DNA of 64,000 bases from an uncultured Treponema sp. (GCA_947166355.1 CAMVDX010000002.1:186001-250000), one strand, 5' to 3'; shown: positions 1-8,069, counted from the stretch's first letter. Translations and numbers: made by a program. The notes: generated by a model from the letters alone, not told the origin.

Positions 1-1
1 T

Positions 2-433
2 GTTCTTACTACTGAACAGGTTGACCGGGCAATCGGCGCGGGCGCTAAGTTTATTGTTAGTCCGGGACTTAATCCTAAGGTTGTTGAATACTGTATCAAA
101 AAGGGATACCCAATCACACCTGGTATTATGACTCCGACTGAGCTCGAGGTTGCGCTTGGTTTTGGTCTTGATGTTGTAAAGTTCTTCCCGGCAGAAAATG
201 CGGGCGGTCTTAAGATGATTAAGGCTATGAGCGCTCCATACACTATGATGAAGTTCATGCCGACCGGTGGAATCAATGCGACAAACGTTCGCGACTACCT
301 TGCCTGCAACAAGATTCTTGCCTGTGGCGGCAGCTGGATGGTGAAGGGAGACCTGATTAATTCAGGCAACTTCGCAGAAATCGAGAGATTAACTAGAGAA
401 GCGAGTGAAATCGTAAAAGAGATTAGGGAATAG
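2..433 (+). CDS. eda: KDPG/KHG aldolase, 3' part only
   Basis: Cleaves 2-keto-3-deoxy-6-phosphogluconate to pyruvate and glyceraldehyde 3-phosphate, the last step of the Entner-Doudoroff/hexuronate route. The gene runs in from the left edge in frame 2, so its start is outside the window. Visible are the class I aldolase core VVKFFPAEN with the Schiff-base lysine, the phosphate-binding FMPTGGI and the late glycine-rich ACGGSWM segment. It lies 150 bp before a 2-keto-3-deoxygluconate kinase on the same strand, the preceding step of the pathway, so the two probably work together. The stop TAG is the first part of a repeat that starts at 432. The family assignment is firm; choice between KDPG and KHG substrate is not. 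Confidence 0.9.
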   Translation, partial: VLTTEQVDRAIGAGAKFIVSPGLNPKVVEYCIKKGYPITPGIMTPTELEVALGFGLDVVKFFPAENAGGLKMIKAMSAPYTMMKFMPTGGINATNVRDYLACNKILACGGSWMVKGDLINSGNFAEIERLTREASEIVKEIRE

Positions 434-552
434 GGAATAGTAAATAGGGAATAGTTTTTGGGGCGTTGCGGGGTGTCCCCGCTAGAAGGGGTAGCGAGCA
501 ACGCAGTGCGAGCGAGGGGAAGGCTTTCCACTACCACTATTTACTATTCCCT
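432..552. repeat. Inverted-repeat-flanked intergenic repeat
   Basis: The arms AGGGAATAGTAAATAG (432-447) and CTATTTACTATTCCCT (537-552) are perfect 16-bp inverted repeats. They enclose a family A GC-rich repeat (460-529). The left arm overlaps the eda stop codon. In an RNA crossing the gap the arms could pair into a long hairpin between eda and kdgK. Confidence 0.8.
460..529 (+). repeat. Family A palindromic repeat, copy 1 (intergenic)
   Basis: Starts GGGGCGTTGCGGGG and continues through CCCCGCTAGAAGGGG, GCAACGCAGTGCGAGCGAGG and a GGGG...TTTCC end. Internal arms GCGGGG/CCCCGC and GTTGC/GCAAC make it self-complementary. Further copies lie at 17343, 41498 and 43616, the last two inside genes. 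The minus strand is open here and would read SLPLARTALLATPSSGDTPQRP, like the peptides inserted in CoaE and PolA. Confidence 0.85.
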
Positions 553-583
553 GCCCCCTATCCCCTAAAAAAGGAGATAAAAC

Positions 584-1603
584 ATGAAAGTAGTAACATT
601 CGGTGAAATAATGCTTAGACTGGAACCTGAAGGATATTTCCGTTTTGTTCAGGTTGATAAAATGACTTCTACCTTTGGAGGCGGTGAGGCTAACGTTGCG
701 GTTTCTCTTGCAAACTACGGGCTCGACGCTTATTACGTAACAAAGCTTCCAAAGCATGAAATCGGTCAGGCCGCAATCAACAGCCTGCGCCGCTATGGTG
801 TAAATACATCTTACATTGTTCGCGGCGGTGACCGTGTAGGTATTTACTACAACGAGCGCGGAGCAAGTCAGCGCGGTTCAAAGTGTATTTACGACCGTGC
901 CCACAGCTCTATCGCAGAAGCAAAGCCGGAAGACTTCAACTGGCCGGAAATTTTTAAGGACTGTAAATGGTTCCACCTTACAGGAATTACTCCGGCTCTT
1001 GGCGGAAACCTCGTACAGATTTGTATTGAAGCATGTAAGGCTGCAAAGGCTGCCGGTGCTACAGTAAGCTGCGACCTCAACTATCGCGGTAAGCTTTGGA
1101 CTCGTGAGCAGGCCCGCGAAGCAATGACAGAAATCTGTAAGTATGTAGACGTTTGTATTTCTAACGAGGAAGATGCAAAAGACGTATTCGGAATCGAAGC
1201 TGAAAACACAGATATCACCGGCGGAAAGCTCAACAAGGAAGGCTATAAATCAGTTGCAAAGCAGCTGGCAGACAAGTTCGGCTTTAAGAAGGTAGCAATT
1301 ACCCTCCGCACTTCTATCAACGCAAACCGCAATAACTGGGCTGCTCTTCTTTATGATGGAAAGGATTACTGCTTCAGCAAGGAATATGAAATGTACATCG
1401 TAGACCGTGTTGGTGGCGGCGACAGCTTTGGTGGCGGACTTATTTATGCTTTGCTCAACGGTAAATCAACACAGGATGCCGTAGAGTTTGCAGTTGCTGC
1501 AAGTTGTCTCAAGCACACTATCGAAGGTGACTACAACATGGTAAGCGTAGACGAAGTAGAAAAACTTGCTGCCGGAAACGGTTCAGGCCGCATCCAGCGC
1601 TAG
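584..1603 (+). CDS. kdgK: 2-keto-3-deoxygluconate kinase (PfkB/ribokinase family)
   Basis: Phosphorylates 2-keto-3-deoxygluconate to KDPG with ATP, feeding the aldolase encoded just upstream. The 339-residue length fits the family. The N-terminal GEIMLRLEP strand and GGGEANVAVSLANYG sugar-binding segment are typical, and VGGGDSFGGG near residue 280 is the PfkB signature holding the catalytic Asp. The start is fixed by AAGGAGAT nine bases upstream of ATG. Other PfkB sugar kinases (fructokinase) cannot be excluded from sequence alone, but the neighbouring aldolase favours KDG. Confidence 0.85.
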   Translation: MKVVTFGEIMLRLEPEGYFRFVQVDKMTSTFGGGEANVAVSLANYGLDAYYVTKLPKHEIGQAAINSLRRYGVNTSYIVRGGDRVGIYYNERGASQRGSKCIYDRAHSSIAEAKPEDFNWPEIFKDCKWFHLTGITPALGGNLVQICIEACKAAKAAGATVSCDLNYRGKLWTREQAREAMTEICKYVDVCISNEEDAKDVFGIEAENTDITGGKLNKEGYKSVAKQLADKFGFKKVAITLRTSINANRNNWAALLYDGKDYCFSKEYEMYIVDRVGGGDSFGGGLIYALLNGKSTQDAVEFAVAASCLKHTIEGDYNMVSVDEVEKLAAGNGSGRIQR

Positions 1604-1604
1604 C

Positions 1605-1734
1605 AGATTGCCACGTCGGCCTTCGGCCTCCTCGCAATGACGCGAGCTCGTCATTGCGAGCGGAGCGAAGCAATCAATAAATGGATTGCCACGTCGCTAC
1701 GCTTCTCGCAATGACGTAGTCTCGAAGCAATCCA
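1605..1734. repeat. Family C (CATTGCGAG-type) palindromic repeats, tandem
   Basis: Two to three units built from GATTGCCACGTCG, CTCGCAATGACG and the complement CGTCATTGCGAG...GAAGCAATC. Units face each other, so each pair can fold. They begin two bases after the kdgK stop. The same family fills most gaps of this window. Confidence 0.85.
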
Positions 1735-1780
1735 TAAAATCATAAATATTTTTTATTTTCAAAATTTATAAATATTTACT

Positions 1781-1809
1781 TTTACATTTACGAAATCATC
1801 GTGTATAAT
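1781..1809 (+). promoter_or_regulatory. Sigma-70-type promoter placing +1 at the cheR start codon
   Basis: TTTACA (1781-1786), a 17-bp spacer and TATAAT (1804-1809) are followed after 7 bases by ATG (1817). Transcription should start on or next to the ATG, so the mRNA would be leaderless; no Shine-Dalgarno sequence is present. The bases around the start, TAACGTTATG, are shared with the chemoreceptor gene at 37878. Confidence 0.75.
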
Positions 1810-1816
1810 TAACGTT

Positions 1817-2641
1817 ATGTTAGATGTATTAAATGATGCCGATTACGAATTGTTCCGCAAGATTATTTATGATGAAAGCGGAATCACTTTTTCGGACACA
1901 AACAGATCTATTCTTGACAGCCGTATCAAAGAGATGCTCCGTAACAAGAACCTTGCTACACCTCAGGAGTATTATGCACTGATAACAAAGAATCCGGAAG
2001 AAATGAAGATTATGCTCGATGCAGTTACTACAAATCTTACCAGATTTTTCCGAAATCAGCCGCATTTTGATTCCTTCATAAACTACGTAATTCCACATGT
2101 AATTGAGCATAAAAAGAGTTCTGGCGGCGACCGTACTATCAAAATCTGGAGTGCCGGTTGTTCTACAGGAGAAGAGCCTTACACAATCGCAATGATTATG
2201 AAGGAAATCTGTCCTCCAGACTTCAATTTTCAGATTACGGCATCAGATATCTCACTTAAATCTATTATGACCGCGCAGCAGGGCTTTTATCCGGATGCAC
2301 GTGTAGACGGTGTTCCAGAAAACTATCTTTCTAAGTATTTTACTAAGGTAGAAGGCGGCTATCAGATTAAGGATGATGTAAAGAAGACTATACATTTTGA
2401 CTATCATAACCTTAAGCACGATTCCGGAGCCAGAAATCTTGATGTAGTTTTCTGCCGTAATGTTCTTATTTACTTTGATGAACCAGCGCAGCTTGCTGTA
2501 ATCAATCATTTTTATGATTCAATGGGACCTCACTCGTATCTTTATATTGGTCACTCTGAATCTTTGTTTGGAATGAAGACCAATTTTGAATTCATAAAAA
2601 CCGAGTGGGCCTGTTTTTACGGTAAGAATACCGCAAAATAA
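1817..2641 (+). CDS. cheR: Chemotaxis protein methyltransferase CheR
   Basis: Methylates glutamates of chemoreceptors using S-adenosylmethionine. The N-terminal helical domain is followed by TTNLTRFFRN, the SAM-binding IWSAGCSTGEEPYTIA and the late VVFCRNVLIYFD motif, the usual CheR order in 274 residues. There is no C-terminal pentapeptide-binding extension. cheB follows 25 bp downstream, so receptor methylation and demethylation are co-transcribed. The start lies 7 bases after a TATAAT box and has no ribosome binding site, implying leaderless translation. Confidence 0.95.
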   Translation: MLDVLNDADYELFRKIIYDESGITFSDTNRSILDSRIKEMLRNKNLATPQEYYALITKNPEEMKIMLDAVTTNLTRFFRNQPHFDSFINYVIPHVIEHKKSSGGDRTIKIWSAGCSTGEEPYTIAMIMKEICPPDFNFQITASDISLKSIMTAQQGFYPDARVDGVPENYLSKYFTKVEGGYQIKDDVKKTIHFDYHNLKHDSGARNLDVVFCRNVLIYFDEPAQLAVINHFYDSMGPHSYLYIGHSESLFGMKTNFEFIKTEWACFYGKNTAK

Positions 2642-2666
2642 ATTATTAACAGGTGGGTAATAAACA

Positions 2667-3863
2667 ATGGATGATATTTCGGTAATGATATGTGATGATT
2701 CTGCGTTAATGCGGAATCTTATTGGCAGAATTGTTGACGAAACTACAGGTATGACTGTCTGCGGAAAGGCAGAAAACGGTCAGGATCTTATTGAAAAACT
2801 TAAAACCGCAAAACCAGACGTAATTCTTCTTGATATTGAAATGCCGGTTATGACAGGACTTCAGTTCCTGCGAAAACGCAATGAGCTTCATCTTGATGTT
2901 CCTGTAATTATTCTTTCAAGTGTAGCTACAGAAGGTGCCGCAGTTACTATTGAATGTCTTGAACTTGGTGCTTCAGATTTTATTACAAAGCCGGGTGCTT
3001 CTGTTACTCTCAAAATCGGTGAGGTAACAAACGAAATAATTGAATATGTTGCTTCTTATGGTGGTGCATACGCAATTATGCACGGTAAGAAGATTCCAGA
3101 TCCGGAATTCTTCAGCCATCAGATTAAGCTTAAGGAAGCAGAACGTTTTGTAATCAAAAAGAAGGGTGAAGAAACTGCAAAGGCTGTTTCAATTACAAAG
3201 GCAGATGTTGTTCCTTCTACCTGGTTTCAGCCTAAGGTTAAAGAGCCGGTTGTTATTACACCGGAACGCGAGGGCGGCAAGATTGAAATTATTGCAATCG
3301 GAATTTCAACTGGCGGTCCTAATGCACTTCGAGATGTATTTAAAGACATAGACCCTAACTTAAAGCAGCCGATTCTTGTTGTTCAGCATATGCCGGCAGG
3401 CTTTACTGCGGAATTTGCAAATAGTCTGGACAATATTTGTCCTCTTAAGGTTACTGAAGCAAAGGATGGAGAGCCGATTCTTGGCGGTCACATTTATATT
3501 GCTCCGGGCAGTTACCACATGTTTGTTGAACACAAACCGCTTGGAAACTTTATTAAGCTTTCACAGGATGCTCCTCGTAACGGTCACAGACCTTCCTGCG
3601 ATGTTCTTTTTGAATCAATTGCAAATATTTATAAAAACCATGCACTTGGCGTAATTATGACTGGTATGGGGCGCGACGGCGCGGCTCAGATTACCGAAAT
3701 GCGCAAAAAAGGTGCCTGGACTCTTGGCCAGAACAAGGATTCAAGTATTGTTTATGGAATGCCTAAGGTTGCCTTTGAACTGGGCGGCGTTCAGAAACAG
3801 GTTGCCCTTCCTGACATGGCAAAGGAAATCAGTACCCTTGCAAAAGAGCATCTGATGGCATAA
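2667..3863 (+). CDS. cheB: Chemotaxis response regulator / receptor methylesterase CheB
   Basis: Removes methyl groups from chemoreceptors and is activated by phosphorylation. The receiver domain has the acidic pair D10-D11 and phospho-acceptor D56 in LLDIEMP. A linker of about 75 residues leads to the methylesterase domain with the triad Ser214 (GISTGG), His241 (VQHMP) and Asp337 (GMGRDG). The linker is longer than in enteric CheB. GGTGGG upstream is the ribosome site. Its kinase CheA is not in this window. Confidence 0.95.
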   Translation: MDDISVMICDDSALMRNLIGRIVDETTGMTVCGKAENGQDLIEKLKTAKPDVILLDIEMPVMTGLQFLRKRNELHLDVPVIILSSVATEGAAVTIECLELGASDFITKPGASVTLKIGEVTNEIIEYVASYGGAYAIMHGKKIPDPEFFSHQIKLKEAERFVIKKKGEETAKAVSITKADVVPSTWFQPKVKEPVVITPEREGGKIEIIAIGISTGGPNALRDVFKDIDPNLKQPILVVQHMPAGFTAEFANSLDNICPLKVTEAKDGEPILGGHIYIAPGSYHMFVEHKPLGNFIKLSQDAPRNGHRPSCDVLFESIANIYKNHALGVIMTGMGRDGAAQITEMRKKGAWTLGQNKDSSIVYGMPKVAFELGGVQKQVALPDMAKEISTLAKEHLMA

Positions 3864-3869
3864 AGATTG

Positions 3870-3924
3870 TCGGGTTGAGTCCTGCGATGTTTTCGAAACA
3901 CTGCTTTACGGCGCTCAACCACCG
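3870..3924. repeat. Diverged family B repeat
   Basis: GGTTGAGTCC, TTTTCGAAACA and GCTCAACCACCGG are recognisable pieces of the GGTGGTTGAG/CGAAACCACC palindrome family. The order is kept but the arms pair poorly, so this looks like a decayed copy. It separates cheB from its terminator. Confidence 0.5.
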
Positions 3925-3926
3925 GA

Positions 3927-4283
3927 TTAATCTTGATTTCTACTGAAAATCCCGATCTTCATGATCGGGTTTATTTTTCTTGTCTTGATAAATACAAAGC
4001 CTGCTGCGAGACCAAACAGAATAAGGGCACATGCAAAACGGAACAGCTCCGGAGTGTGGCTGCTGTTTTTCGAGATTATTTTCCATAAAGGGTCGGCCAG
4101 AAAACAGCCGGAAAAAGCGAGTGCAATCGGAATAAAAAGGTATAGTGTATCTATAAGCCTTCGTAAGTTTGTGCGGTGTATGTTTTTTTCGATTATAGTT
4201 ATGTGTTCTTCAGTGTTTCCTGGCTGAGGCTGAGGTTTCTGCTGTGTCTGCGGAGCCTTTTGTGTTTCCTGACTTTCTGTCAT
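3927..4283 (-). CDS. Small membrane protein, unknown function
   Basis: 118 residues. The first 35 are rich in Gln, Pro and Thr (QKAPQTQQKPQPQPG) and look unstructured and cytoplasmic. Two hydrophobic segments follow (about residues 47-67 and 81-100), with a short basic tail. Its ATG overlaps the stop of the TPR gene by 4 bases, so it is the last gene of a three-gene unit with the prenyl synthase. I do not recognise the family. The tight overlap supports it being real. Confidence 0.6.
   Translation of the reverse strand: MTESQETQKAPQTQQKPQPQPGNTEEHITIIEKNIHRTNLRRLIDTLYLFIPIALAFSGCFLADPLWKIISKNSSHTPELFRFACALILFGLAAGFVFIKTRKINPIMKIGIFSRNQD
3951..3977 (+). terminator. Rho-independent terminator of cheRB
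   Basis: CCCGATC, loop TTCAT, GATCGGG, then TTTATTTTT. The stem is perfect over 7 bp and the U-tract is on the plus strand. It overlaps the 3' coding end of the convergent gene at 3927-4283, so that gene's last codons double as the hairpin. Confidence 0.75.
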
Positions 4284-4798
4284 TTATCAAGCTCCTGAAT
4301 TCTTGCAGTTAAAGCCGCTTCTCCACTGGTGTTGTGAAGCATGGAATATGTATCGCGTAGGTTATAAATTGCATCCATGTAATAGGGATTAATGGAAACT
4401 GCCTGTTCAAAATAACTGGAAGCTTCTTCGTATTCTTCATTCTGAAATGCTGTTACACCTAAAAGATTCCAGAGATGGGAGTTCAGCGGATTATAATCAA
4501 GAACTTCAACACAAATCTGTTCTACCTTCTGAAACTTCTTCTGCATAAGGCAGATTGTGGCAAAGGTTTCTGCAACCTCTTCGTTTGCTGGTACCATTCC
4601 GTAGGCTGTTTCCAATGCGTGTTCTGCATCTGAAAGATTTCCTGCATCTCGATAGGTAACGCCAAGGTTATACCAGAGAAGATAGTTTTCCTTGTCGATT
4701 ACAATAGCGCGCTTAAAGCAGGCGATTGCCTCGGTATACGCACCGTCAGAAGCGAGAATTATAGCCTGATTGTTTAATGTATCTGACCTTTCTGTCAT
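4280..4798 (-). CDS. TPR-repeat protein
   Basis: 172 residues made almost wholly of tetratricopeptide repeats: units near DGAYTEAIACFKRAIVIDKE, NYLLWYNLGVTYRDAGNLSDA and EYEEASSYFEQAVSINPYY show the W/L/G/Y/A/P spacing. Such proteins act as scaffolds, and no enzyme domain is present. No signal peptide, so cytoplasmic. Start overlaps the stop of the prenyl synthase and its own stop overlaps the next gene, so translation is probably coupled. Confidence 0.8.
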   Translation of the reverse strand: MTERSDTLNNQAIILASDGAYTEAIACFKRAIVIDKENYLLWYNLGVTYRDAGNLSDAEHALETAYGMVPANEEVAETFATICLMQKKFQKVEQICVEVLDYNPLNSHLWNLLGVTAFQNEEYEEASSYFEQAVSINPYYMDAIYNLRDTYSMLHNTSGEAALTARIQELDK

Positions 4799-5853
4799 CT
4801 GAAATTCTCCGGTATCATTGAGGTAAAGAGTGTGCGGATAGGTTCGGAATTAAACACAGCGCAGCTTTCTTCTATCAGTGAGCGGCCGCGCTCCGCAGCC
4901 TTTTTTATACAGCCGCTTTTTTCAAGAAGGGCAATGCATTTTTCTACGGCCGGCGAGTCAATTCCCTGCGCGGCCGCTTCTTTCATGAACGCGGCAATTT
5001 GAGTCTTGTCTGCCGGCTGTAAATGTGCATGAATTAGAACCGGCAGACTTTTTTTGCCTTCTACAATGTCGTCTCCGCGTTTTTTACCCGGATTTCCTGT
5101 AGTGAGGTTTATTACATCATCAATAATCTGAAAGCCCATGCCTATGTCTGCGGCAATTCCGCCAAACTTTTCTGCTTCTTCTACAGAAAGCCCGCCTGCA
5201 ATACAGCCGAGCTTTGCTGCAAGGCTTGCAAGAGTTCCGGTTTTACATTTTACCATTGCAAGATATTCTTGTTCTGCCGGAAAAAAGTCTGGATTTCTGT
5301 GCCAGTAAATATCCATTGCCTGACCAAGATGAAGGCGTCGGAGTTCATTTGTATAGGTTTCGTAAAGCCTGAGCTTAAGAGAATCTGTTACAGAAAGCTG
5401 ATTTATACAAACCGGAGCCTCGAAATAAAGCCAGGAACCTGCATTTAAGGCTGTGTCTAAGCCGTAAGTAATATGTGCTGCAGGTTTTCCACGGCGAAGG
5501 TCAGCAGAATCTTCTATATCATCATGAATAAGGCTTGCTGTATGAACAAATTCAACAAGAGGTGTTATGGAATAAGATTGTTCTTCTGTAAGGGCAGGGG
5601 AGTTGCCATTTTTAGCCGACATCTCAACTGCCATTTTGTAACAAAGAATCAAAAGCAGAGGTCTCCACCGCTTTCCGCCAAGGCTCACAAGAGCTTTGTT
5701 AGGTTCTATAAGCTTTTCTATATATTCAGGTTTTGCTCCGTCTGGCAGAGCTCTAAAAGAGGCCTCTGTCCAGTCTGACAAGGCTGTGGCAGGAAGTGCC
5801 TTATTAAGTGAGTCTTCTATTTTTTCAAGTATAGTTAAAAACTCTTTAGTCAT
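4795..5853 (-). CDS. Trans-isoprenyl diphosphate synthase
   Basis: Condenses isopentenyl diphosphate onto allylic diphosphates to make a polyprenyl chain. The first aspartate-rich motif is DDIED (111-115) and the second DDVIN (245-249). LVSLGGKRWRPLL is the substrate-binding region. Length 352 is at the long end for the family. Product length (farnesyl, geranylgeranyl or longer) cannot be read reliably. The start codon lies 7 bases after a TATACT box with no ribosome site, so the message is probably leaderless. First gene of a unit with the TPR and small membrane proteins. Confidence 0.85.
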   Translation of the reverse strand: MTKEFLTILEKIEDSLNKALPATALSDWTEASFRALPDGAKPEYIEKLIEPNKALVSLGGKRWRPLLLILCYKMAVEMSAKNGNSPALTEEQSYSITPLVEFVHTASLIHDDIEDSADLRRGKPAAHITYGLDTALNAGSWLYFEAPVCINQLSVTDSLKLRLYETYTNELRRLHLGQAMDIYWHRNPDFFPAEQEYLAMVKCKTGTLASLAAKLGCIAGGLSVEEAEKFGGIAADIGMGFQIIDDVINLTTGNPGKKRGDDIVEGKKSLPVLIHAHLQPADKTQIAAFMKEAAAQGIDSPAVEKCIALLEKSGCIKKAAERGRSLIEESCAVFNSEPIRTLFTSMIPENFR

Positions 5854-5860
5854 ACTTTAA

Positions 5861-5889
5861 AGTATATATAAGTTTTACAAAAAAGACAA
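5861..5889 (-). promoter_or_regulatory. Promoter of the prenyl synthase unit, leaderless geometry
   Basis: On the minus strand TTGTCT (5889-5884), 17 bp, TATACT (5866-5861), then 7 bases to ATG (5853). The predicted start of transcription coincides with the start codon. Confidence 0.65.
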
Positions 5890-5993
5890 ATGAAAAGGCA
5901 TGGCTTTCCTCCCTTGCTATGCCTTTCTTCCTTACGGCAGATTTTTAGCTTTGTTTTTTGATTTTCAACCTGAAACCCACATTTTTACACTAG

Positions 5994-6240
5994 ATATCCA
6001 CAGTTTATCCACAAATGATATTCACAACTGGGTCAAAATGACATGTCAATAGGGTTTTAAAAAAAAGTTACGAAAATTTACGAAATTTTATTAAAAATCA
6101 CCTAAATCTATATAATATAAGGAGTTAGAGTGGTTATTCCGGTTTGTAAATCTTTTTTTAACTACGTTTTAAGTAAATCTTTCTAAAATTTAGTTTGATT
6201 TCAATGGTAAAACCACCATTTTATCCACAAGTTATCCACA
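5994..6240. other. Cluster of DnaA-box-like sites in AT-rich DNA (candidate origin or DnaA reservoir)
   Basis: Three exact TTATCCACA boxes (6005-6013, 6221-6229, 6232-6240) and two near matches, ATATCCACA (5994-6002) and ATATTCACA (6018-6026), all on the plus strand. Pairs are spaced 11-13 bp. Between the two groups is about 190 bp of very AT-rich DNA with repeated TTACGAAA-type words, suited to strand opening. Two TTTCACGC words follow at 6249 and 6269, resembling half of a parS site. No dnaA or dnaN gene is nearby. The rest of 5854-6384 holds no gene. Confidence 0.5.
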
Positions 6241-6313
6241 AAAAGTGTTTCACGCAGAATAAAAGTTTCACGCTGCATTTTTTTGTAAGTTTTTACAATT
6301 ATATTCGATTTAA

Positions 6314-6347
6314 AATAAAAAAAAGATCTTCAGTGTTACTGAAGACC
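6314..6347 (-). terminator. Rho-independent terminator of the STAS/zinc-ribbon gene
   Basis: Read on the minus strand: GGTCTTCAGT, AAC, ACTGAAGATC, then TTTTTTTT. Strong stem directly followed by a U-run, about 40 bp beyond the gene's stop. Confidence 0.85.
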
Positions 6348-6384
6348 TTTAATTAAGCTGAATTATTTTGCTGCTTTTTAGTAC

Positions 6385-6939
6385 TTAGCCTAAAGAAACT
6401 TCGGCGTTGTCGTTGATTGCAAGAATTGAACGGCAGCCTGAGCAGCGGAATCTTCCTGATTTTGTAGCTCTAAGCTTTTTGTTACAAACCGGGCACGAAA
6501 TTACTACCGGGAATGTCGAGTTGCCGGATGAAGCTCCACCATTACTGAAGTAAGAAATAGCTTCATCAGCGGTATTTTTAATATTAAAGAATTGAGAGAA
6601 TCCCAAAAGCTGGAATACCTCATAAACCTTCGGCTGGATTTCAAGAAGGATGATATCTCCACCTTTAGGTTTTACAACCTTGAGGAATACAGTAAATGAA
6701 CCGATACCTGTTGATGATACATAATTCAGAGAAGAGCAGTTGAAAACCAGGTTAAGGAAGCCTGCATCAATAACTTTCTGAATTTGCTTCTGGAAAAAGC
6801 TAGAATTATAAGTATCAATATAACCGCTAAGATAGATAAACATTCCATGTGGAATACTATCTGCTTTTCTCAGCGAAATTGTAAGGCTGTCATCCTTGTC
6901 ATTATCAAAACCAGGAATTATTGCATTATTATTATCCAT
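6385..6939 (-). CDS. STAS-domain protein with C-terminal zinc ribbon
   Basis: 184 residues. Residues 18-135 form a STAS (anti-sigma-antagonist-like) domain; the loop YVSSTGIG has Thr77 at the position of the phosphorylated Ser in SpoIIAA. The C-terminus carries CPVC (149-152) and CSGC (166-169), a four-cysteine zinc ribbon uncommon on such proteins. I chose the ATG at 6939, seven bases after AGGG; an in-frame TTG lies 6 bases upstream. A strong promoter (TTGACA, 18 bp, TATAAT) precedes it. Partner unknown: no switch kinase gene is in the window. Confidence 0.8.
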   Translation of the reverse strand: MDNNNAIIPGFDNDKDDSLTISLRKADSIPHGMFIYLSGYIDTYNSSFFQKQIQKVIDAGFLNLVFNCSSLNYVSSTGIGSFTVFLKVVKPKGGDIILLEIQPKVYEVFQLLGFSQFFNIKNTADEAISYFSNGGASSGNSTFPVVISCPVCNKKLRATKSGRFRCSGCRSILAINDNAEVSLG

Positions 6940-6968
6940 TACCAAACCCTATCTAATTACTATTTATT

Positions 6969-6998
6969 ATTATATCTAACAAATAACTACTATGTCAA
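6969..6998 (-). promoter_or_regulatory. Promoter of the STAS/zinc-ribbon gene
   Basis: TTGACA (6998-6993), 18-bp spacer, TATAAT (6974-6969): both hexamers match consensus exactly. Predicted leader is about 22 bases and contains AGGG before the ATG. Just upstream, GCCGATAA (7011-7004, minus) equals the flagellar sigma-28 -10 box, but no TAAA lies at the right distance. Confidence 0.75.
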
Positions 6999-7044
6999 AC
7001 ATATTATCGGCATAAAGTTGTTTTTTCTCCAACGTTATTAATAG

Positions 7045-7071
7045 TAAATTTTATTTATTTTTTTCCGATAA
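7045..7071 (+). promoter_or_regulatory. Sigma-28-like promoter of the 7101 gene
   Basis: TAAA (7045-7048), exactly 15 bp, TCCGATAA (7064-7071). The established FliA consensus is TAAA-N15-GCCGATAA, so this is one mismatch away. A TATAAT also sits at 7079-7084 and could serve sigma-70. The expected start is near 7079, about 20 bases before the gene. Confidence 0.5.
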
Positions 7072-7100
7072 TATAGAGTATAATTATATTCAGGAACCTT

Positions 7101-8069
7101 ATGAAAAAAGCATTAAAACTGGCATTAATTTATCTGATTAATCTCATTGCGGGTACAATTTTAGGAACCGTTTTGTATTCTCTTTATCTTAATCTTCTTG
7201 GATTTGTTGCCGGAAGAGAAATCAATCTTTTTAGAGATGCCGAACTTTTTCAGGCACTCTTTTTTGTTATGTTCTGTATGCTGATTTTAATCATTCCGCT
7301 GATTTCATATTATAGAATCCGACATCCGGGTGGAATACTTCAGTTTGTGGTTTATATAGTTCTGTGTGCTCTTACCTGGGCCTTGCTTATGCCTTGTAGT
7401 TTTAAGCTTCGTGATTTTTGTGAGAGAAGGTTTGTAAAAGAAGTCTATAATGAATCGCTTTCACCAAATTATTTCCGTAGAGTTGATAATGATGTATATT
7501 TTTTCACACGTGAATTCAGCGGTTCAACTGCTGGAAGTGTAGGAGTTGCACCTGCTGTTAAAATTGATACAAGGGAATATGGAGTGGTGGAATATGAGGA
7601 TGTAAAGGATTATTCAAATTTTCCTCTTAACAGAAAAGCGTATCCGTTCCGCGAAATTCAGTTAAAAAAGATTTTTAATTCAGATGAAAATCCGCTTCCT
7701 TTTGATTTTAAGTCGCTTCAGTCTATGATTGAAAAAGGCTATTCTTTTAAGCTTTCAAATTTTTTAATGCTTGTTTCCTTTGTTCTGCTTTTATGTAGTG
7801 TTTATGGAACAACAAATTTATTTGACTGGCGGCTTTTGAATTCTGTAATGCTGTTTATAATAACGGCTGCAATAATCAGTATAAACTCTGTATATTTTGC
7901 TTCGAGGTTTAATGATATAAAGGCACATATAAATGGAATTGGACCATTTAAAGCTTTAGGAGGCATCGTTAGTGAACCTCTGCTTTTTGTTGTGAATATC
8001 TTCTTTGCGCTGATTTTTATTATTTCGGGAACCATACGGTTTATAATACACAAGCATTCAAAGAAGTAA
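7101..8069 (+). CDS. Polytopic membrane protein, unknown function
   Basis: 322 residues: three hydrophobic segments near the N-terminus (about 5-30, 48-70, 77-100), a soluble domain of about 115 residues containing VYFFTREFSG and FPLNRKAYPF, then three C-terminal segments. This 3+3 layout with a middle domain resembles LptF/LptG permeases, but I see no sequence match that justifies the name. AGGAA precedes the ATG. The gene at 8082 follows 12 bp downstream, so they are co-transcribed. A sigma-28-like promoter hints at expression with motility genes. Confidence 0.7.
   Translation: MKKALKLALIYLINLIAGTILGTVLYSLYLNLLGFVAGREINLFRDAELFQALFFVMFCMLILIIPLISYYRIRHPGGILQFVVYIVLCALTWALLMPCSFKLRDFCERRFVKEVYNESLSPNYFRRVDNDVYFFTREFSGSTAGSVGVAPAVKIDTREYGVVEYEDVKDYSNFPLNRKAYPFREIQLKKIFNSDENPLPFDFKSLQSMIEKGYSFKLSNFLMLVSFVLLLCSVYGTTNLFDWRLLNSVMLFIITAAIISINSVYFASRFNDIKAHINGIGPFKALGGIVSEPLLFVVNIFFALIFIISGTIRFIIHKHSKK

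Noticed and set aside
295..537. Minus-strand reading frame opposite eda end and the family A repeat
   Set aside because: A shadow of the repeat; no ribosome site, no homology except to other repeat copies.
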